Source: CAZNAQ01 sp964585585
GTDB lineage: Bacteria; Patescibacteriota; Patescibacteriia; Patescibacteriales; JAGXOH01
Direction: 5' to 3'
Assembly (NCBI GenBank): GCA_964585585.1
Contig: CAZPEL010000016.1
Location: forward strand, 1 to 21,877
Length of the DNA stretch: 21,877 bases
Below, piece after piece: positions 1 to 7,663 of the stretch; the first letter of the stretch is position 1, and the number at the start of each line of letters is the position of its first letter. The notes beneath the pieces are model-generated. The model did no database searches, was not told the origin of the DNA, and was given only the letters and a program-made list of their open reading frames with translations. Both the position numbers and the translations under genes were made by a program.

Positions 1-1276
1 CCAAGTATTGCAGTAATTGTTCCCGATTCTCCTTAGCATTGATATTTAGGCCGGGGAAATTAAAATCAGCTAAATTGACCAAGAAAAATCCATACGGTCT
101 GGTCTTTATATATTTTAACATTTTTTCTCCTATTTGGGTAGTGATCTCCCGTTGTTTTTTTATCTCTTCTCCTCGAGGATTGGTTATGATCTCTCTGGTC
201 TCTCCAGAGATGCTTATATTCTTTTCGCCGTTAAAAAAGTGATTCAGATGAGGGTATTTTTTGGCCCCGGAGATCTTAAGCTGGGACCATTCTTGGTTTT
301 CCACAATTTCGCTTAGAGTGGAAGTGGGCCTGATCTTGGGAAAAGCTATTTTTACCGGAAGATTTTTTTCGTAATTACTGAAACAAACAAAAAACAGATC
401 CTCTAAATACTTCCTGTGGGAAAATCTTTCCCAGCCCGGAATAACAAAGGCCTTAGTCAACTCCCTGGCTCTATCTCCGTCGGTGTTGAAAAAGATCAAA
501 CTATCCCCTTTTTCAATTAAGGCCGTGGGCTCGCCATGGTTTGTTATTATCGTGGGTAGAAATTCTTGGTCATAAATCTCCTTGTCGTAACTTTCTTGAA
601 TTATTTTTTCCGGGTCCCGGGCTTGTCTGCCCTGACCCTCCACCAGGGCATAATAGGTTTTGGCCACTCGGTCCCACTGATTATTCCGGTCCAAGGCGTA
701 GATCCGGCCATGAAGACTGGCTATCTCCCCTATTTTGAAGCGGTTAAGCAATTGTTGGACCCGTTTTATTTTCTCCACCCCCTTTTTATTACCTTCTTTT
801 TCTTCGTCCAAGATCAGGTGAAGATAAACTCGGTTTAAATCATTTTTTTGGGCCAATAATAAAAGTTTTTCCAGATATTTTAAGGGAGAATGACTATAAT
901 GGTCGGATATTGATCCCAGTAAATGTAAGCCGGCGGAGTTATCCTTGGCATGAGAGATAGCGTTTTCCAGAGTTTTGTTTTTACTGAATTTTCCGGTTTT
1001 AATGGATTTATCTATAAAATATTCCGGGGTAAAAAAATCCTCCCCGGTACCCATTTCATAATAGCCGATCTCGCTCCATTCCCGGTTTTTTTTCAAAGCT
1101 TCCCGGTTTTGGCTGATATCCAAGGAGGTGCAGGGGTAGCTGGAGATCAAATTGTCCAGATTGGGGGTTTCGGCCCGTTTAAAGATCGGATGTTGATTCC
1201 AGGCCACATCCCAGCCATCCAGGGTTAAAAGGATCTGAAAAGCGGGTGGCGAATATCTTTTTTGTTCCGGGGGCAT
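1..1276 (-). CDS. iPGM-like paralogue, partial (probable pseudoenzyme)
   Basis: An uninterrupted minus-strand reading frame starts at ATG 1276 and runs off the left edge, giving 425 residues of an alkaline-phosphatase-superfamily protein that aligns end to end with the adjacent gpmI product. It keeps the N-terminal LDGW (metal Asp20), the catalytic-serine segment WSEIGYYEMGTG (Ser68), GRIYALDRNNQWDR, GDRARELTKAF and HFFNGE. It has lost other key residues: the DGRD substrate motif reads DEEK (157-160), and the metal-1 segment PDMVGH reads FNFPGL (405-410), so Asp became Asn406 and His became Leu410. The C-terminal DHGN region lies outside the window. The start is 2 nt after the gpmI stop, with GAGGA about 7 nt upstream, so it is co-translated with gpmI. 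It may be a catalytically dead partner of GpmI or a phosphotransferase with changed specificity. Family assignment is firm; function is inference. Confidence 0.85.
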   Translation of the reverse strand, partial: MPPEQKRYSPPAFQILLTLDGWDVAWNQHPIFKRAETPNLDNLISSYPCTSLDISQNREALKKNREWSEIGYYEMGTGEDFFTPEYFIDKSIKTGKFSKNKTLENAISHAKDNSAGLHLLGSISDHYSHSPLKYLEKLLLLAQKNDLNRVYLHLILDEEKEGNKKGVEKIKRVQQLLNRFKIGEIASLHGRIYALDRNNQWDRVAKTYYALVEGQGRQARDPEKIIQESYDKEIYDQEFLPTIITNHGEPTALIEKGDSLIFFNTDGDRARELTKAFVIPGWERFSHRKYLEDLFFVCFSNYEKNLPVKIAFPKIRPTSTLSEIVENQEWSQLKISGAKKYPHLNHFFNGEKNISISGETREIITNPRGEEIKKQREITTQIGEKMLKYIKTRPYGFFLVNLADFNFPGLNINAKENREQLLQYL

Positions 1277-1278
1277 AT

Positions 1279-2856
1279 TTATTCCTCGTTTATTAGTGAT
1301 CGAGCCTGCATGGCGGAAGGTTTTTCCAGATCCAATAGGTCCAGAATAGTCGGGGCTATATTGGATAAAGAGCCGTCCTCCATTAATTTTATCTTTTTAT
1401 TCCCGAATTCCCTCCTTAGTAGAATAAAAGGAACCGGATTAACGGTGTGTTTGGTATTAACTTGACCTGTTTCCGGATCTAACATGGTTTCAGCATTGCC
1501 GTGGTCGGCTGTTATCAGGACAGTGCCTCCTTTACTTAAATATTTGTCCACTATTTTTTTAACACGGGAATCCAGGAGCTCGCAGGCCTTTCGGGCCGCC
1601 GCCAAATCCCCGGTATGTCCCACCATATCCGGAGCGGCGAAATTGATCACGGTCACATCATATTTATTTTTTCTTAAGTTTTTCAAGACCTTTTGGGTCA
1701 ATTCCCGGCTTTTCATCTCCGGAGTATCCTTGTAGGAGCGGACATTGGGCGAGGGAAGAATAAAGTAATCCTCACCATTGACCTTACCGGCCTTACCGCC
1801 GTTAAAAAAATAGGAAACATGGGCGTATTTTTCCGTCTCGGCCATATAGACCTGCTTTTTATCTCCTAAGGCCTCTGGCAGGGTGTCGTCTATTTTTATA
1901 TCCGGATAAGCAGTCAAAATATCTCCCAATTCCGGCCCGAAATTGGTCATAGCCACGAATTTCAGGTCTTTAAGGACCTTTTTTCTTTTGAAAGCTTGAG
2001 GGTTGTCCTGGTTGAATTTTTTTTGGACAAAGGCCTTGGTCAATTGCCTGGCCCGGTCCGATCTTAAGTTAAAAAAAATCGCTCCGTCATGATCATTTAC
2101 TCTTTTTTTATGTTCGGGATCTTGCACTATAAAGGGCTCTACGAATTCATCGGTCTCTCCCCGATTATAACTGAGCACTATACCTTCATGAGGGTTGGAA
2201 AAATGGGGGGCCTCTCCAGTGACCAGGGCATGGTAGGCCTTGTTGGTCCGGTTCCATTTTTTCTTCCTGTCCATGGCATAAAATCTTCCCATAATAGTGG
2301 CTATCTCCTCATTCTCTTGAAGTTTACTCTGTATTCGTTTCAATATTTCCGCGGCTTGATATTGGGGCGAATCCCGGCCGTCAGTGAACAGGTGCAAATA
2401 CACTTTTTTAATATTGTATCTCCGGGCCAATTCCAGGAGTCCTATCAAATGTTTGATATCGCTATGGGGGCTCATGCCGTTGGAAACCAGGCCCATCAGA
2501 TGAAGTTTGGAATTATTTTTCCTAACGTGTTTTATTACCGCCAAAAGGGCGCTGTTTTTAAAGAAATTGCCGTTTATCACATCCCGATTGATCCGGACCG
2601 CATCCTGCTCCACCACTCGACCGGCTCCGATATTCATATGTCCGGCCTCGCTATTCCCTACTTGGCCCGCCGGTAAACCCACATATTTACCGTGGGCATG
2701 AAGAGTGGTAAAGGGGTATTTTTTTTGTAGTTTATCAATACAGGGTGTCGAAGCTTGAGCCACGGCATTGCCTTCTTTGCGACCGGATAAACCCCAACCG
2801 TCCAGTATTATCAGGATAAGAGGTTTTTTAGCTATTTTTTGCTTATTCATGGTCAT
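1279..2856 (-). CDS. gpmI: 2,3-bisphosphoglycerate-independent phosphoglycerate mutase
   Basis: Interconverts 3- and 2-phosphoglycerate in the cytosol using two metal ions and a phosphoserine intermediate. At 525 aa it is close to the family norm of about 510. Visible motifs in order: ILDGWG (Asp19), GNSEAGHMNIGAG with catalytic Ser69, TDGRD, GRFYAMDRKKKWNR, NLRSDRARQ, YAHVSYFFNGG, NFAAPDMVGHTGD (metal 1), and TADHGNAE with the downstream KHTVNPVPF (metals 1 and 2). All expected ligands are present, unlike the paralogue that follows. The start at 2856 makes an ATGA overlap with the eno stop. A second ATG two codons later (2850) is possible, and neither has a clear SD. Gene order pgk-eno-gpmI gives the lower glycolytic steps from one transcript. 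Confidence 0.96.
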   Translation of the reverse strand: MTMNKQKIAKKPLILIILDGWGLSGRKEGNAVAQASTPCIDKLQKKYPFTTLHAHGKYVGLPAGQVGNSEAGHMNIGAGRVVEQDAVRINRDVINGNFFKNSALLAVIKHVRKNNSKLHLMGLVSNGMSPHSDIKHLIGLLELARRYNIKKVYLHLFTDGRDSPQYQAAEILKRIQSKLQENEEIATIMGRFYAMDRKKKWNRTNKAYHALVTGEAPHFSNPHEGIVLSYNRGETDEFVEPFIVQDPEHKKRVNDHDGAIFFNLRSDRARQLTKAFVQKKFNQDNPQAFKRKKVLKDLKFVAMTNFGPELGDILTAYPDIKIDDTLPEALGDKKQVYMAETEKYAHVSYFFNGGKAGKVNGEDYFILPSPNVRSYKDTPEMKSRELTQKVLKNLRKNKYDVTVINFAAPDMVGHTGDLAAARKACELLDSRVKKIVDKYLSKGGTVLITADHGNAETMLDPETGQVNTKHTVNPVPFILLRREFGNKKIKLMEDGSLSNIAPTILDLLDLEKPSAMQARSLINEE

Positions 2857-4133
2857 TGGTTTTGAAGTTCTTCTTCTATTTCCATTAATCGATTATATTT
2901 GACCAACCTTTCACTTCGAGATAAGGAGCCGGATTTGATATATTCCGCTCTGACGGCCACGGCCAGATCGGCTATAAAGCTTTCACAGGTCTCCCCGCTT
3001 CTATGGGAAACCATTATTTTATAATTGTGTTTCTGGGCCAGTTTTATGCATTCCATGGTCTCAGTCAGAGTCCCCACTTGATTGGGTTTGATCAGAATAG
3101 TATTGGCCACTTTTTCCTTTAGACCTTTTCTAAGTCTGTTGATGTTGGTTACGAAAAGATCGTCCCCTATTATTAATATCTCCTTACTCAGTTGTCGGGT
3201 TAACTCCCTCCAGCCGTCCCAGTCGTCCTCGGCCAAGCCATCCTCTATGGATATCAAGGGATATTTGCGGAACCATTCGTAATAAAGGTCGACCAGGCTG
3301 GTGTTGGTAAAATGAAAATCATCCAGTTTAAAGGTATATTCTCCGGTTTTGGAATTATACAACTCCGAGGAACCGACATCGGTTCCCAGTCCCACCTCTT
3401 CACCCGGTTTGTAGCCGGCGTTCCTTATGGCAGAGACTATTAATTCCATGGCCTGAACACTGGAACTTATATCCGGGGCATATCCGCCTTCAGCTCCGAC
3501 ATCCGTATCAAAATTGGCCTCTCTTAAAACATAACCCAATTCATGGAATATTTCCGCTCCCATTCTCACCTTTTCGGCGAAGGGCTTGTCCTGCTCTTTG
3601 GTTTTTAGAGGCAATATCATGAATTCCTGAAAATCCAAATTGGTATCGGCGTGTTTGCCGCCATTGAATATATTAAAGGACGGAGTGGGTAGAACATATT
3701 TCTTTTTTCCGAATTTAAAAGTTTTGCTTAAATATTGAAACAGGGGTTCATTCTTGGCCAGAGCCCCGGCTTTGGCACAGGCCAGAGACACGGAAAGGAT
3801 GGCATTGGCCCCTAATTTGCTTTTATTCCTGGTATCATCCAAACCTATCATCTCCTGGTCTATTTTTTCCTGTTTGCTTACATCCTTGTTCTTTAATTTG
3901 GGAAATATTTTTTCATTGACATTCCTGACCGCCTGCAAGACTCCTTTGCCGTTATATCGATTCTTATTTCCATCCCTTAGTTCCAAGGCCTCGTGGATCC
4001 CGGTGGAGGCCCCGGAGGGAACGCTGGCTCGAGTGGTCACTCCGTTGTCCAAGGTTATCTTGGTTTCCACAGTGGGATTCCCCCTGGAATCGAGGATCTC
4101 CCGAGCTTTTATTTCCTTTATTTTGGTGGTCAT
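2853..4133 (-). CDS. eno: Enolase
   Basis: Phosphopyruvate hydratase: converts 2-phosphoglycerate to phosphoenolpyruvate, Mg-dependent, cytosolic. It is 426 aa, the normal bacterial length. Recognisable features are REILDSRGNPTVE near the N-terminus, SGASTGIHEALELRD (40-54), FNIFNGGKHADTNLDFQEFMI (153-172), the Mg ligands in GTDVGSSEL (Asp252), ISIEDGLAEDDWDGW (Glu297) and IIGDDLFVTN (Asp324), the catalytic Lys349 in LIKPNQVGT, and VSHRSGET (375-381). The C-terminus has the typical SGSLSRSERLVKYNRL stretch. The gene starts 12 nt after pgk ends and overlaps gpmI by ATGA; its TGA is followed one codon later by a second in-frame TGA, evidence that TGA is not recoded here. No odd residues were seen. 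Confidence 0.97.
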   Translation of the reverse strand: MTTKIKEIKAREILDSRGNPTVETKITLDNGVTTRASVPSGASTGIHEALELRDGNKNRYNGKGVLQAVRNVNEKIFPKLKNKDVSKQEKIDQEMIGLDDTRNKSKLGANAILSVSLACAKAGALAKNEPLFQYLSKTFKFGKKKYVLPTPSFNIFNGGKHADTNLDFQEFMILPLKTKEQDKPFAEKVRMGAEIFHELGYVLREANFDTDVGAEGGYAPDISSSVQAMELIVSAIRNAGYKPGEEVGLGTDVGSSELYNSKTGEYTFKLDDFHFTNTSLVDLYYEWFRKYPLISIEDGLAEDDWDGWRELTRQLSKEILIIGDDLFVTNINRLRKGLKEKVANTILIKPNQVGTLTETMECIKLAQKHNYKIMVSHRSGETCESFIADLAVAVRAEYIKSGSLSRSERLVKYNRLMEIEEELQNQ

Positions 4134-4145
4134 AAAGTTATTATT

Positions 4146-5369
4146 TTATTTTTTAGAAACTATCTTTTTTAGGCCCGGCATTTTATCATTGCCCAAATAG
4201 GAGAGCATAGCTCCTCCGCCGGTGGATATCCAATCCATATGGTCCATCATATCGCTCATTTTTAAAACTTCTACTGTCTCTCCGCCTCCGGCCACTCCAA
4301 AGGCCTTTCCGGTGGAACGGGAAGCTATTACCCTGGCTATGGCCACACTGCCGTGCTTAAAATTATCGTTCTCGAATAAGCCCATGGGGCCGTTCCAGAT
4401 TATGGTATTGGCCTTTTTAATATGTTTGGAATAAAGACGAATGGTCTCCGGTCCTATATCCAGTATCTTGTCCTTTTCGGCTACCTCCTTGATATCCTTA
4501 ACCTCTCCCTGGTCTTGATCCGCGTCCGCGGCCACTACCACATCTACCGGAACCATTATCTTTTCGGAAAAGGATTTCAAAATATCCCGGGCCGCGGCAA
4601 TACTTTCCTTATCCGTCAAGGATCTACCCACTTTTATCCCCTGGGCGCTTAAAAAATTATTGGCCAGAGCCCCGCCCAAAAGTATCTTTTGTGATCTTTG
4701 AGCCAATCTTTTGATCAAGTTGACTTTAGTGCTTACTTTAGAGCCGCCCATTACGGTTATAAGGGGTTTTTGGGGTTTGTCTATTCTTTCTAAATGTTCT
4801 ATTTCTTTTTCTATTAGAAAGCCGGCAAAACTGGGTAGGTATTGCTTGATGGCGGCCACTGAAGCGTGTTTCCGGTGGCAAACGGAAAAAGCGTTGTTGA
4901 TGTAAACCTCGCCCAAGCCGGCCAATTTTTTGGCGAATTTCTTGTCATTTTTCTTTTCTCCGGGGTGGAAACGAAGATTTTCCAAGAACAGTATCTCCCG
5001 GGGCTTGAGATCCTCGGCCTCTTTTTTTACTTTATTACCAATGCAGTCATCTATAAATTTTATATTTTTATATTTTTTTAGATCAGTTTTGCCCGGCGTT
5101 CTGTTCTCACCTAAAAGTTTGGCCAATCTTTGAGCCAATATTTCCGTGGAATATTTTTTTACTTTTTTGCCCTTGGGGCGGCCCAAATGGGTAGCGATAA
5201 CCACGGAACAGTCATAACGCAACAAAAATCTTATAGTGGGAAGAGCGGCGGTTATTTTTTGTTCATCTTGGATCTTGTTATTTTCTATGGGGACATTGAA
5301 ATCCACCCGTAAAAATACGGTCTTTCCCCTTATTTTGGGAATACCCTCTCTTATGGATTCAGCTTTCAT
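4146..5369 (-). CDS. pgk: Phosphoglycerate kinase
   Basis: Makes ATP and 3-phosphoglycerate from 1,3-bisphosphoglycerate; cytosolic glycolytic enzyme. The 407 residues match the usual length of about 395-415. Substrate-binding N-domain motifs: FLRVDFNVP (19-27), ATHLGRPKGK, FLENLRFHPGE and NAFSVCHRKHAS, which differs from the common NDAFGTAHRAH but keeps the key Arg and His. C-domain nucleotide-binding motifs: TVMGGSKVSTK, LGGALANNFL, WNGPMGLFE, GGGETVEVL and STGGGAMLSYLG. The start at 5369 lies 9 nt after the stop of the PDZ protein gene and 12 nt separate it from eno, so it is co-transcribed. No clear SD is present, as for most genes in this window. Confidence 0.97.
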   Translation of the reverse strand: MKAESIREGIPKIRGKTVFLRVDFNVPIENNKIQDEQKITAALPTIRFLLRYDCSVVIATHLGRPKGKKVKKYSTEILAQRLAKLLGENRTPGKTDLKKYKNIKFIDDCIGNKVKKEAEDLKPREILFLENLRFHPGEKKNDKKFAKKLAGLGEVYINNAFSVCHRKHASVAAIKQYLPSFAGFLIEKEIEHLERIDKPQKPLITVMGGSKVSTKVNLIKRLAQRSQKILLGGALANNFLSAQGIKVGRSLTDKESIAAARDILKSFSEKIMVPVDVVVAADADQDQGEVKDIKEVAEKDKILDIGPETIRLYSKHIKKANTIIWNGPMGLFENDNFKHGSVAIARVIASRSTGKAFGVAGGGETVEVLKMSDMMDHMDWISTGGGAMLSYLGNDKMPGLKKIVSKK

Positions 5370-5378
5370 AGAAATAAA

Positions 5379-6551
5379 TTAATATTTAAGCCCTTTTAAT
5401 TCAGTGGTAACGGTATCTTCTTCTCCGTTTCGGATATAGCTTATGGTCACCAGATCTCCCGGAGAATATTGTTGCACTAAATAATTTAAGCTTTGGTGAG
5501 GGCTTTCTATATCGGTATTATTAAGCGATATTATTACATCCCCTTGCTGCAGGCCCGCTTCTTCCGCCGTGCTACCCTCTCGTACGGCCACTCCTTCCGC
5601 ATTCGGATAGATCAGGGCTCCTTTTTTGTAGTCCCTTTGTTTGATCACTACCTCCCCTAAATTCACATAATTAACCCCCAGGGCCGGTAGTTGATCAATA
5701 TCTTTTTTAAGCAAATTGTTTATATAAGCTCGGAAATTATTGATTGAATGAGCCGAATTCCCGTCTCCTCCATAAAAGCCCACTATACCTCCTTTAAGAT
5801 CAAAAATAAAAGCGGAATCAAAACTGCCTTCAAGGTCATGGGCCAATTGTATCCTTTCCGAAAAATTATCACTCGACTTCACCAACCCATTCTCTTGCTC
5901 TTTGTTCACTATATTGCTGACATAACTCTTACCTTCCCAGTCCAGAGCCAAAACAGTATCCCCCGTTCTTATTTCAGGTTCGGTGGCCAATTTCTTCACC
6001 GGCATACCACGGGCCTTTTGGAGGTGAAGAAACCAAAAGGGTTTCTGGAATTCGGTTTCTATCTCGTCTATCTCGTAAACTTCCTTATTTTTGGTTATTA
6101 CCACATAATCGTTCAATATTTCGGTTTCGCTCAAATCCAACCCCGGATCATGGAGCATCACCCAGCCGTCGCTGGTAAAAATGAACCCTTGGGCCAGTTG
6201 ATCCTTTATTTGGTAGATATTTTCCAGATCTATGTTTCCGGGAGAGGTGGTGGTTTGTTTTCGGGGCTTTTTCTTAAAAAGTCCGACCAGGTTCTTAGAG
6301 GAGTTATCAATGGTCTCCTGGATCTTTTTTTCCTGCTCTACGGTTACTTTTTGAGCGTCCTTGATGATCAAATTCGGGGTATTCAATCCGGTATGAGATA
6401 AATTAAACTCACTGCCGAAGGGCAAGCCGTATAGATCTTTGAACATATATTCTCTGGCTATCAATTCCCCGGCTATACCGGAAAATAAACCCAATATTAC
6501 AACCAAAAGAGTCAAGGGAATGATCTTGTTTTGCGGAGTTTTTATTTTCAT
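5379..6551 (-). CDS. Membrane-anchored HtrA-like protein with PDZ domain, probably proteolytically inactive
   Basis: A 390-aa protein with a short basic N-terminus and one hydrophobic helix (about 10-31), so probably anchored with its bulk outside the cytoplasm. Residues 110-280 follow the layout of a DegP/HtrA chymotrypsin-like domain: GFIFTSDGWVM matches the usual GSGFIISSDGYI, GDTVLAL matches GDWVLAIG, and GSFDSAFIFDLKGGIVGFYG matches GNSGGPLVNLDGEVIGIN. By my alignment the catalytic His position is Pro135 (His134 is shifted), and the DLA(L/V)LK Asp segment reads KPFWFLHL, so Asp is gone; only Ser246 may survive. Residues 295-388 form a PDZ domain (EGVAVREGSTAEEAGLQQGDVIISLNNTDIES). It is probably a folding or ligand-binding scaffold rather than a protease. 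It sits between a membrane protein and pgk in the same operon. Confidence 0.8.
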   Translation of the reverse strand: MKIKTPQNKIIPLTLLVVILGLFSGIAGELIAREYMFKDLYGLPFGSEFNLSHTGLNTPNLIIKDAQKVTVEQEKKIQETIDNSSKNLVGLFKKKPRKQTTTSPGNIDLENIYQIKDQLAQGFIFTSDGWVMLHDPGLDLSETEILNDYVVITKNKEVYEIDEIETEFQKPFWFLHLQKARGMPVKKLATEPEIRTGDTVLALDWEGKSYVSNIVNKEQENGLVKSSDNFSERIQLAHDLEGSFDSAFIFDLKGGIVGFYGGDGNSAHSINNFRAYINNLLKKDIDQLPALGVNYVNLGEVVIKQRDYKKGALIYPNAEGVAVREGSTAEEAGLQQGDVIISLNNTDIESPHQSLNYLVQQYSPGDLVTISYIRNGEEDTVTTELKGLKY

Positions 6552-6567
6552 AGTTCCGATCTGCTAA

Positions 6568-7329
6568 TTAATAAAATAATATTTGTGCGGTTAATAGGAT
6601 AAGGCAAATAGCTGACAGGCCACAACCCAGATAGAACTTCAGTCTTCTCGCATCCAGGGTGTCTTTTAAATGAAACTTGGTCAAACCTATGATTATATAA
6701 TAACAAATTGTTAAAATTACTCCAAGTACTATATAGGAAAAGGACAAGAAAAAAAGGGCCCATCCTATTTCTATCATAATCAGGTCCAGGACCAAAAGGA
6801 ATAATATGCTCTTTTTGGCAGAAATACCGTTTACCCAAAAAACTTTATAGTTTACCAAAGTGGACAGGATCAGGAGATTTAAAACAAGGACCCATATGGG
6901 AAAATGCAGAGACACTCGCAGTCCGTAAAGAGAGGTGGAGGAGAAAAAGATTATCAATAAAGCCCCCAGAGAAGTTATGTTGGCCAGGTCTATATGGAGG
7001 TGCTTGTATACTTGATATAAATACACTCTTCTAAGGTAGGAATAAATAAAAAGAACCGTGAATATTATCAAAAAATGAATCAATATTTTGTTGGTTAAAA
7101 GAGAAAGGTAAACCCCGGCGCTATTCAGGAATAACAAAGGCAGAATAAGAAGACGCCAATAATTCGGAGATCTGAATCTTTGGTCCGGTAAGGTCCTTAA
7201 GGTGAACACAAGGATCAGGTTGGCCAAGATCAAGCCCGCATAAAAAAATTGGGGTTCTGAATGGAATAATTCAAACAGACCCAAAATAGCAAAAGCTGCC
7301 AATAAAATGGAGATCTTGGGATTCATCAT
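6568..7329 (-). CDS. Polytopic membrane protein of unknown function
   Basis: This 253-aa protein is almost entirely hydrophobic, with about eight or nine predicted membrane segments (roughly residues 5-20, 27-44, 59-79, 84-102, 119-138, 144-161, 171-190, 192-214 and 232-251) and short, often basic loops such as YLRRVYLYQVYKHLH. I do not recognise the family, and no catalytic or transport motif stands out. It overlaps the preceding 109-aa gene by an ATGA stop/start (second ATG adjacent at 7326) and precedes the PDZ protein gene by 16 nt, so the three are likely translated together. The next gene encodes an extracytoplasmic PDZ protein, which hints at a shared envelope role, but that is only context. 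Confidence 0.75.
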   Translation of the reverse strand: MMNPKISILLAAFAILGLFELFHSEPQFFYAGLILANLILVFTLRTLPDQRFRSPNYWRLLILPLLFLNSAGVYLSLLTNKILIHFLIIFTVLFIYSYLRRVYLYQVYKHLHIDLANITSLGALLIIFFSSTSLYGLRVSLHFPIWVLVLNLLILSTLVNYKVFWVNGISAKKSILFLLVLDLIMIEIGWALFFLSFSYIVLGVILTICYYIIIGLTKFHLKDTLDARRLKFYLGCGLSAICLILLTAQILFY

Positions 7330-7655
7330 AATTGAAAATTCTTGGGATCTATTTCCGTCCAGTCATCAGTTTCCTCGTCCCACTGATAGGCCTTCATGGT
7401 GTAAGTTTTTTCTTCCTCGCTATAAACATTCTCTACCCGCACATCAGCTCCGGCTCGTTTGGAGTAATTGGTTCTTTTCTCCAGGAGTACGGGCTTAGCA
7501 ATAAATTCCAATTTAGTTCTTCCCAAGGGACTGGGAAAGATCAAATACTCTACTTCCGCTCCGCCGGGCTCTTCTTCTTGATAAGAATCATGCTCTTCCA
7601 CGGAAAAATTGTCCTTTATTTGTCCCACTATTTGTTGCCATTTTTCCAAGGTCAT
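7326..7655 (-). CDS. Small acidic conserved-looking protein, unknown function
   Basis: A 109-aa soluble, acidic protein without signal peptide or membrane segment. It has a short N-terminal helix (MTLEKWQQIVGQIKDNF), a glutamate-rich turn, and then alternating strand-like stretches (EVEYLIFPSPLGRTKLEFIAKP, KTYTMKAYQWDEETDDW), suggesting a small beta-rich fold. I cannot name a family. It starts 8 nt after pilT and its TGA overlaps the ATG of the following membrane protein gene, which strongly supports a real coding region rather than a chance frame. Its place between a pilus motor gene and a membrane protein gene does not by itself define a function. Confidence 0.7.
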   Translation of the reverse strand: MTLEKWQQIVGQIKDNFSVEEHDSYQEEEPGGAEVEYLIFPSPLGRTKLEFIAKPVLLEKRTNYSKRAGADVRVENVYSEEEKTYTMKAYQWDEETDDWTEIDPKNFQL

Positions 7656-7663
7656 AATTTATT

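Noticed and set aside
39..1228. Several plus-strand frames of 60-92 aa in the first 1.2 kb
   Set aside because: A continuous minus-strand iPGM-like frame explains this whole stretch; the plus frames have no signals.
2089..2676. 195-aa open frame on the plus strand opposite gpmI
   Set aside because: It lies wholly within the intact gpmI gene, has no SD or promoter, and its peptide shows the low-complexity hydrophobic pattern of an antisense frame.
2853..2856. Possible recoding of TGA (Gly) as in SR1/Gracilibacteria
   Set aside because: TGA ends eno (with a second in-frame TGA one codon later), the 109-aa gene and the TagA-Nudix gene at exact family ends with ATGA overlaps, so TGA is a stop.
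5748..6401. 217-aa open frame on the plus strand opposite the PDZ protein gene
   Set aside because: Complete overlap with a well-supported gene, no translation signals and no recognisable domain.
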